DNA from: Phycisphaerae bacterium SM23_33
Lineage (GTDB): Bacteria; Planctomycetota; Phycisphaerae; SM23-33
Assembly (NCBI GenBank): GCA_001303665.1
Contig: LJUF01000063.1
Coordinates: 1-11,519 of the forward strand
Reading direction: 5' to 3'
Length of the DNA: 11,519 nt
The position numbers and the translations under genes were made by a program. Under the pieces are notes generated by a model that saw only the letters and a list, made by a program, of their open reading frames with translations, was not told the DNA's origin and searched no databases. This document shows positions 6,871-11,519 of this stretch, in pieces (position 1 is the stretch's first letter; each line of letters begins with the position of its first letter).

Positions 6871-7800
6871 ATGAAACGAACGTCATTTCTGATCGGGATG
6901 GTAGGCCTGCTGGCGGCCGTCATGCTCGCCGCCGAAAAGCCGAAGATCCGCCCGCTGCCGGCCTCCATGCCGGCCGTCGAGCGGAAGGCCGAGACGGTCG
7001 TCAAGGAGACCTGGGACTGGGCCGGGGAGATGATCCCCGTGGCCAGGAAGTGCACCGGCCAGCAGGGCATGATCGTCTGCATGGGCGACTCGCTCACCTA
7101 CGCCAACCAGTCCACCCGCTGGGCCTGGAGCATCCCCTTCAACCGCAAGGGGGAATACACCGACTCGGACAAGGCCATCCTCCGCTGGTCGCACGCCTAC
7201 GAACAGGACAAGCCCACCAACGGCTGGTGGCTGGCCAAGGTGGACCGGCCGAGCGGGCGCAGCGAGACCGCCGCCAGCGGCATCACGACCGCCCAGTACA
7301 TCAAGGGCGGCTTCCACGGGCTGCCCTCGCTGGCGGAGGTCCTCCAGAAGCACAACCCGCAGGTGGCGATCATCCTGCTGGGCAGCAACGACGCCCGCGG
7401 GCGAAACCCCGACGACGTGCTCCGGGACATGAACACCATCGTGGAGATGGTGCTGGGCAACGGGACGATCCCTGTGCTGACGACGCTGCCGCCGGCCCGC
7501 GGCGAGCGGATGCACGCAAACGTCAAGCAGATCAACGCCCGCTACCTGTCGCTGGCCGCGGCGCGGAAGATCCCCATCATCGACCTGTACGGCGAGATGG
7601 TCTCCCGCCAGCCGGACGGCAAGTGGCAGGGCACCCTCGTCGGCCCGGACGGCGTCCACCTGACCCACGGCCTGGCCGACGGCCCGCCGACCCAGGAGAA
7701 CCTCAAGAACTGCGGCTATCTGCTGCGCTGCTGGCTGACCGTCCAGAAACTCAAGGAGGTCAAGGAAAAGGTCGTCGACAAGGCTGGGCCGAAAAGCTAG
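6871..7800 (+). CDS. Exported SGNH/GDSL-family hydrolase
   Basis: With start 6871 the protein has 309 residues. Block I is MGDSLTYANQ (71-80, nucleophile Ser74), block III is GSNDARG (171-177, Asn173) and block V is DGVHL (260-264, Asp260 and His263). Such enzymes are esterases, lipases or carbohydrate deacetylases. The N-terminus MKRTSFLIGMVGLLAAVMLAA is a signal peptide, so the enzyme acts in the periplasm or at the surface. ATG 6871 has GAAAGGG about 7 nt upstream and is preferred. A start at 6853 adds only MGKGKP. The close spacing after the GH4 gene suggests one transcript and perhaps one carbohydrate substrate. Acetyl-group removal from a polysaccharide is a plausible but unproven role. 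Confidence 0.85.
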   Translation: MKRTSFLIGMVGLLAAVMLAAEKPKIRPLPASMPAVERKAETVVKETWDWAGEMIPVARKCTGQQGMIVCMGDSLTYANQSTRWAWSIPFNRKGEYTDSDKAILRWSHAYEQDKPTNGWWLAKVDRPSGRSETAASGITTAQYIKGGFHGLPSLAEVLQKHNPQVAIILLGSNDARGRNPDDVLRDMNTIVEMVLGNGTIPVLTTLPPARGERMHANVKQINARYLSLAAARKIPIIDLYGEMVSRQPDGKWQGTLVGPDGVHLTHGLADGPPTQENLKNCGYLLRCWLTVQKLKEVKEKVVDKAGPKS

Positions 7801-7813
7801 GGCCGGCCCAACC
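7782..7813. terminator. Candidate bidirectional hairpin at convergent gene ends
   Basis: GGCTGGGCC (7782-7790) can pair with GGCCCAACC (7805-7813) at 8 of 9 positions around a 14-nt loop. It spans the end of the SGNH gene and the 18-nt gap to the convergent rhomboid gene. No T-tract follows on either strand. Confidence 0.33.
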
Positions 7814-7818
7814 CGTGC

Positions 7819-8922
7819 TCAACGCGGTACGTTGGCCGACCTGAGCCGGGCGATCAGGCCCACCATGATCCCGATGGCCAGGCCGCCGAGGTGACCCAGA
7901 TATGACACGCTGCCGAAACCTGCCACCTGCCGCCACGACCCCAGAAGCTGCAGCGCCAGAAACAGCAGGAAGGCCACGAAGGCCGGCAGGGCGAACCACC
8001 GGAACCAGAACAGGAAGCCGATCCGGGCGTGCGGGAAGGCTACGGCGTAGTAGGCGATGACGCCGGCAATGCCCGCGCTGGCCCCCACGCAGGGCACCTC
8101 CGGCCGTGGGGTCAGCCCCGCGTGCAGGGCCATGCCGGCTAGGTGGGACCCGAGCAGCAGCAGGATGAACCGTCCCCGGCCGAGGTGGTCCTCCACGTTG
8201 TCGCCGAAGATCACGAAGAAGTACAGGTTGGACAGCAGATGCAGAGGCCCGGCGTGCAGCAGGAAGCTGCTCAGCAACGTCAGCCCGGCCCGCCGCGCCC
8301 ATTGGCCGGGTATGAACCCCCATTCGCTCAGGGCCGGTTGCAGGACTCCCTGGGACAGCAGGTACAGAAACAGCAGTGCCATGACGGCCGACAGGCCCCA
8401 GGTGAGCACGGGCTTTCTGGCCAGCCGGTCGGCCTCCATTTCCACCGGCATGCCGAAGATGGCGGGGAGGTATTTCCATAGTCTTTCCGGCCCGAGGTAG
8501 TCGTCGCGAGGCAGGCGCCCCTGCTTGGCCGGCTGGCTCGGCAGGGCGGCCTCCGCGGCGGCGGGGCTGAGAAGCTGGGGCCCCAGCCCGGCGGCCGCCG
8601 GCGGCGGGGGCACCTGGGCGAACTCCTTGGGGTCGAACCACACCACGTGGCATTGCGTGCATACGTCCAGCATCAGGGGGGCCTGGCCGGGCAAGGGACA
8701 AACCTCCGCCATGGGGCGGGCGCAATGCGGGCAGCGGCGCCCTTGCCGGGGTCGGCTGTCGTAGGCGGCCAGCCTTAGCGTCTTCATGAAGGAGGGGTCG
8801 GCCTGCTTTCTGAGGACCGAGATGGCCGCGGCCCGTCCGCCGCACTGGCTGCAGACGTACAGCACCCCCTTTGCGGTCAGCACTCGCGACAGCCGCGCCG
8901 TGCAGTTCGGACAGGCCAGCAT
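7819..8922 (-). CDS. Rhomboid intramembrane serine protease with N-terminal double zinc ribbon
   Basis: The protein has 367 residues from ATG 8922, with AGGGG about 9 nt upstream; a longer frame to 9246 lacks support. Cys4, Cys7, Cys24 and Cys27 form the first zinc ribbon (CPNC…CSQC), and Cys64, Cys67, Cys88 and Cys91 the second (CPHC…CTQC). After a Pro/Ala linker (about 105-145) come the membrane helices of a rhomboid fold. These include HLLSN (228-232, matching the rhomboid HxxxN), GASAG (280-284, Ser282 as nucleophile) and YLGHLGG (341-347, His344 as catalytic partner). Rhomboids cleave substrates within the membrane. The zinc ribbons probably lie in the cytosol and may bind protein or nucleic acid. 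A TATAAG -10 box lies upstream. Substrate and physiological role are unknown. Confidence 0.9.
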   Translation of the reverse strand: MLACPNCTARLSRVLTAKGVLYVCSQCGGRAAAISVLRKQADPSFMKTLRLAAYDSRPRQGRRCPHCARPMAEVCPLPGQAPLMLDVCTQCHVVWFDPKEFAQVPPPPAAAGLGPQLLSPAAAEAALPSQPAKQGRLPRDDYLGPERLWKYLPAIFGMPVEMEADRLARKPVLTWGLSAVMALLFLYLLSQGVLQPALSEWGFIPGQWARRAGLTLLSSFLLHAGPLHLLSNLYFFVIFGDNVEDHLGRGRFILLLLGSHLAGMALHAGLTPRPEVPCVGASAGIAGVIAYYAVAFPHARIGFLFWFRWFALPAFVAFLLFLALQLLGSWRQVAGFGSVSYLGHLGGLAIGIMVGLIARLRSANVPR

Positions 8923-8961
8923 CGCCAACCCCTGCGATATCGCCCTTGGTGCGCGCCTTCG

Positions 8962-8989
8962 CTTATATCCCAAACCGGCTTCGTTGGCA
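8962..8989 (-). promoter_or_regulatory. Candidate promoter of the rhomboid gene
   Basis: TATAAG (minus strand, 8962-8967) matches the -10 consensus at 5 of 6 positions and lies 39 nt upstream of the start codon. The -35 candidate, TGCCAA (8984-8989) with a 16-nt spacer, is poor, so the call rests on the -10 alone. Confidence 0.35.
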
Positions 8990-9107
8990 CTGGATTTTCC
9001 GCCCCGCCGCGGCCGGCCAGGCGGTGAGACGAGTTCAGGTCGAGCCGCACTCGGGACGACGGCGCGCAAAAAGCCTTCCGCAAGCCTCGGAGAGTATCGG
9101 CGGCGGG

Positions 9108-9314
9108 CTAGACCAGCAGGTACAGCACCACCCCCAGGATGATCAGCCCCGCCAGCATGTAGGCCCACAGCCCCAGCACCTGCAGGGGCAGGTCCTTCAG
9201 CCGGGCCACGCGGACCGTCTTGTACACCAGCGCCACCACGGCGCACAGCGGCAGCACCAGCCAGATGTGGTCGCGCCCCATCTCAATGGGATTGACGAAC
9301 AGGGTCCCGATCAT
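9108..9314 (-). CDS. Small two-helix membrane protein (hypothetical)
   Basis: The protein has 68 residues from ATG 9314, overlapping the stop of the upstream gene (ATGA), which makes it a translationally coupled partner. Two hydrophobic helices are visible: HIWLVLPLCAVVALVYKTV (16-34) and LGLWAYMLAGLIILGVVLYL (47-66). The loop between them is basic (VRVARLK). I do not recognise a family. The longer frame to 10172 is rejected because it would cover the preceding gene in the wrong frame. It may be a subunit of a membrane complex with its partner. Confidence 0.72.
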   Translation of the reverse strand: MIGTLFVNPIEMGRDHIWLVLPLCAVVALVYKTVRVARLKDLPLQVLGLWAYMLAGLIILGVVLYLLV

Positions 9315-9838
9315 CTCGGCCGCTCCTTCGGCGGCTGCTTCTTCTCCGGCGGCGGCTCGCCCAGCCGCCCGATCGCCCCCAGCAGCACGGCGTCGAAGAT
9401 GGCCAGCAGGTTGAGCATGCCGGCCACCCCGCTGTAGGCGCGGGCGACCGTGTCGGAGGGATAGTTCAGGTCGTAGTTGTTCTTCACCAGCAGCCGGGTG
9501 TAGGCCTCGTGGGGCGTCACGCGCCTGTTGGATTCTGCGGCGAGCGCGTCGGCCTGGACGAGCAGGTTTCTGTGAACGCGCTTCTGGTAGTACCAGGCGG
9601 CTCCGCAGGAAGTCCCGGCGCACATCTGGGCAGCGAACCACCACCGCTGCCCGATCGGGTCCACGGTAAAGACGCCCCCGACGGCCACCCCCGCCCAGAA
9701 CAGGCCGTTGATGCACAGGCAGATGATGATCCCGCGCAGCGTTCGGCGGAGATACAGGTGGCCGGCGCCGGGGACCAGCCAGGCCAGCAGCCCGGCCGCC
9801 ACCGGCATCAGGGGATTCGACGTCTTCGCTTTGCCCAT
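9311..9838 (-). CDS. Multi-pass membrane protein of uncharacterised family (DUF6677/TM2-like)
   Basis: The protein has 175 residues. Four hydrophobic helices are predicted, at about 9-30 (LLAWLVPGAGHLYL), 35-57, 63-85 and 138-158, separated by a polar stretch with NYDLNYPSDT (121-130). The N-terminal pattern AWLVPGAGHLYL resembles the start of TM2-like and planctomycete DUF6677 proteins, in which a Pro-Gly turn is followed by a short helix. The family assignment is tentative. It has a Pro-rich, Lys-rich tail (161-175). It is the first gene of a two-gene unit with the 68-residue protein, which overlaps its stop codon. ATG 9838 has only a weak ribosome-binding site. Confidence 0.72.
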   Translation of the reverse strand: MGKAKTSNPLMPVAAGLLAWLVPGAGHLYLRRTLRGIIICLCINGLFWAGVAVGGVFTVDPIGQRWWFAAQMCAGTSCGAAWYYQKRVHRNLLVQADALAAESNRRVTPHEAYTRLLVKNNYDLNYPSDTVARAYSGVAGMLNLLAIFDAVLLGAIGRLGEPPPEKKQPPKERPR

Positions 9839-9873
9839 GGGTCGGCGCCTGTCGCAGGAGGTTTTGAAGGGGG

Positions 9874-9902
9874 ACTTTCGCCCGCCGGCGGCGTCCTGTC
9901 AA
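9874..9902 (-). promoter_or_regulatory. Promoter of the two-gene membrane operon
   Basis: TTGACA (minus strand, 9897-9902), a perfect -35 box, is 17 nt from GAAAGT (9874-9879), a weak -10 (3 of 6). The -10 lies about 36 nt upstream of the start codon. This is the best promoter in the 119-nt gap after the PP2C gene. Confidence 0.45.
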
Positions 9903-9957
9903 GTGCATATCGTCGGCGGAGGGGTTCGGGCTTGCTGCGGCCGGGGCGAGCGGCCGC

Positions 9958-11145
9958 TCAGGCTTCGACGTCCATGATGAGGACGGTGGCGTCGTCGCCG
10001 CCGTGGCTGGCGGCGCGGCGCTGGTCGATCCAGGCGGCCAGCTGGAACGCCGTTTCCTCGGCGGGGAGTTGGCGGAGCTTCTTCGCTTCGGCCGCCAGCA
10101 GCGAGCCGATCTTGCCGCCGGGTCCGGCGAGGGTATCCTCGGCCCCGTCGGAGAACAGCACCAAGCGGTCACCGGCGTGGAGGGTCAGTTGGCGGGCCTC
10201 GAAGGGCTCGCCGGGGAACACGCCCAGCAGCGGCCCGGCGGCGTTGAGTTCGCGCAGCTGCCCGTCGCTGCCGGTCAGGAGCCCGGCGGGGTGCCCGCCG
10301 GAGGCGTATCGCAGCTCCAGCGTCTGCGTGTTGACGATGCCGTACACGGCCGTGCAGAACTGCACGAAAGTGAGGTTCTGTTGGCAGATGTCGTCGTTGA
10401 GCAGGGCCAGGGCAATGTTGGGCGGGACGATCTCGTAGCTGTTGCCCAGGATCCGCTTGGTCTGCAGCGACTTCTTGATGAACATGGTCAGCAGGGCGGC
10501 GGACATGCCGTGGCCGACGACGTCGGCGACGTAAAAGCCGACGTGGGCCTCGTCCAGGCGGAAGATGTCGTACATGTCGCCGCTGAGCCAGCCGGCGGGC
10601 CGGAACAGCGTGGCGAACCGGACCGGCCCGACCCGCGGCAGCTCCCGCGGCAGGAAGTCGCGCTGCAGCCGGGCGGCCAGGCGCATCTCCTCGTCCACCT
10701 TCTCGTAGGCCCGGTCGCCGTTGGGGAAGCTTCGGACGGCGGCCACGTCGCCGCGCAGGCGCTGGATGGTCGGCTGCAGGGCGGCGGCGGCCTCGATGCG
10801 GGCGGCGAGTTCCGCCGCCGAGGCGTCGGCCCGGGTTAGCACGTACTGGCCGCGCCGCCGGCCCAGCAGGTTGTTGGGCGGCAGGTCGGGCGGCAGCAGC
10901 ACCACGGCTACGGCCCCGCTGCGGTCCACCTCGTCCAGCAGGTAAGCCAGCCGGCGGAAATCGAAGCCGTGATCCAGGCCGGTGTGGATCAGGGCCAGGT
11001 CGGTCTCCTGGAGGTACGGGGAAACGGCCTCGGAGGGGGGGCAGGTCTGGATGTCCCATCGCCCGCTGACGGCGGCGAAGACGTTCTCGGGCATGGGACT
11101 GGAGCAAACCCACAAGAGCCTGCGTTTTTCGGTGGTCACTGCCAT
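9958..11145 (-). CDS. SpoIIE-type PP2C serine/threonine phosphatase with receiver-like N-terminus
   Basis: The protein has 395 residues from ATG 11145; an in-frame GTG at 11166 would add 7. Residues 8-125 look like a receiver-type domain, but the phosphoacceptor position is His54 (DLALIHTG) rather than Asp. A helical linker (about 145-168, AYEKVDEEMRLAARLQRDFL) leads to the SpoIIE/PP2C domain. There the metal-binding residues are visible in SGDMYD (Asp190), DVVGHG (Asp208), FSDG (Asp333) and GGDDATVL (Asp384, Asp385). The LQRDFLP–FRPAGWLSGD segment is typical of RsbU-like phosphatases, which dephosphorylate anti-anti-sigma proteins or other signalling partners. No STAS or anti-sigma gene is in the window, so its partner is unknown. 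It may be co-transcribed with the DUF192 gene 46 nt upstream. Confidence 0.88.
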   Translation of the reverse strand: MAVTTEKRRLLWVCSSPMPENVFAAVSGRWDIQTCPPSEAVSPYLQETDLALIHTGLDHGFDFRRLAYLLDEVDRSGAVAVVLLPPDLPPNNLLGRRRGQYVLTRADASAAELAARIEAAAALQPTIQRLRGDVAAVRSFPNGDRAYEKVDEEMRLAARLQRDFLPRELPRVGPVRFATLFRPAGWLSGDMYDIFRLDEAHVGFYVADVVGHGMSAALLTMFIKKSLQTKRILGNSYEIVPPNIALALLNDDICQQNLTFVQFCTAVYGIVNTQTLELRYASGGHPAGLLTGSDGQLRELNAAGPLLGVFPGEPFEARQLTLHAGDRLVLFSDGAEDTLAGPGGKIGSLLAAEAKKLRQLPAEETAFQLAAWIDQRRAASHGGDDATVLIMDVEA

Positions 11146-11191
11146 TTCGCGTGCTTGCCCCGGCACCGTCGCCGTAAGTAGGTCGTCTTGC

Positions 11192-11519
11192 TTACTGGGC
11201 GGCTTTAGCAGCGTCTTTGGCCGCCCCCAGCAGCTCGACGGTGTCGCCGACCTTCACGCCGGCCCGGGCCAAGGCCCCGCCGGCAGCCTCCAGGGCGTAG
11301 CGGGCGGGGAACCGGCTGGAGTACAGGCACTTGGGGTTGGCCGGGTCGGGCTCGACGGCCATGGTGCGGATCTCGACGATCCGCCCGTCCCGGGAGATGA
11401 AGGCCACGTCCAGCGGGACCCGGCAGTTGAGCATGTGAAAGGCCACCACCTCCTCGCGGGGGAGGACGAACAGCATGCCGGTGCCTTCGGGCACCTGGTC
11501 GCGGCCGCTGAGGCCGAGT
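11192..11519 (-). CDS. DUF192 protein, N-terminus outside window (partial)
   Basis: The frame is open to the right edge, so the gene is cut off. At least 108 residues are visible. Residues GLSGRD–LPEGTGMLFV-like and FHMLNCRVPLDVAFI follow the DUF192 pattern (typically GLMxR… GMLF… FWMKNT-IPLDIAF), with the later RYALEAAGG and V-x-x-GD (VKVGDTVEL). DUF192 is a small, often exported domain of unknown function, and some members occur beside unrelated genes. Whether a signal peptide precedes it is not visible. An internal GTG at 11494 is a poor start because the family core begins upstream of it. The gene ends with an Ala/Lys tail and lies 46 nt upstream of the phosphatase. Confidence 0.82.
   Translation of the reverse strand, partial: LGLSGRDQVPEGTGMLFVLPREEVVAFHMLNCRVPLDVAFISRDGRIVEIRTMAVEPDPANPKCLYSSRFPARYALEAAGGALARAGVKVGDTVELLGAAKDAAKAAQ

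Noticed and set aside
9070..9107. A weak stem followed by TTTTT after the 68-residue gene (minus strand)
   Set aside because: Only about four base pairs can form, so it is too weak to call.
9948..9959. The palindrome GAGCGGCCGCTC at the stop of the phosphatase gene
   Set aside because: It has no loop or T-tract. In such GC-rich sequence it may be chance, so I do not call a terminator.
9108..10172. A 354-residue minus-strand frame ending with the 68-residue protein
   Set aside because: Only its last 68 codons look like protein. The rest lies out of frame over the membrane and phosphatase genes.

Overview
The window is very GC-rich, carries a BlaI/M56 regulatory pair, a SpoIIE-type phosphatase of a style common in planctomycetes, and a zinc-ribbon rhomboid protease. 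The protein styles point to Planctomycetota (a Phycisphaerae-like lineage is my guess, not proven). Most of it looks like ordinary chromosome. The left edge holds the 3' end of an IS630-type element next to a short tandem repeat.  Layout, left to right. 1-231: tail of an IS630-family transposase, its probable right end, and a 9-nt tandem repeat just before a GNAT acetyltransferase gene (232-717, +). 797-3386 (-): a BlaI-type repressor gene, a short two-helix membrane ORF and an M56 (BlaR1-like) zinc metallopeptidase ORF. These three overlap stop-to-start (ATGA, then TTGA) and are read from a promoter at about 3435-3463 that is overlapped by a BlaI-type operator dyad. The two membrane ORFs look like one M56 protein split by a reading-frame break. 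The M56 protein also carries two secretin-N-like repeats and a coiled coil in place of a penicillin-sensor domain. 3665-5272 (+): purQ, with a good promoter, then a PhnP-like metallo-beta-lactamase-fold hydrolase. 5380-7800 (+): a GH4 NAD/Mn-dependent glycosidase followed by an exported SGNH/GDSL hydrolase, a likely two-gene carbohydrate unit. 7819-8922 (-): a rhomboid protease with two N-terminal zinc ribbons, convergent with the SGNH gene. 9108-9838 (-): a two-gene membrane-protein operon with an ATGA overlap, behind a TTGACA promoter. 9958-11145 (-): a SpoIIE/PP2C phosphatase with a degenerate receiver-like N-terminus. 11192 to the right edge (-): a DUF192 protein cut by the window end.  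How the genes work together: the BlaI operator and M56 peptidase form a self-contained signal-responsive unit. The M56 protein probably sits in the inner membrane and senses something outside, and BlaI is its presumed substrate or partner. No target gene other than the operon itself is obvious, although purQ starts from the same intergenic region. The GH4 and SGNH enzymes may act on one glycan (SGNH outside, GH4 in the cytosol). The remaining genes are housekeeping or signalling genes without clear functional linkage. No CRISPR array, tRNA or rRNA was recognised, and no stretch over 300 bases lacks a gene.
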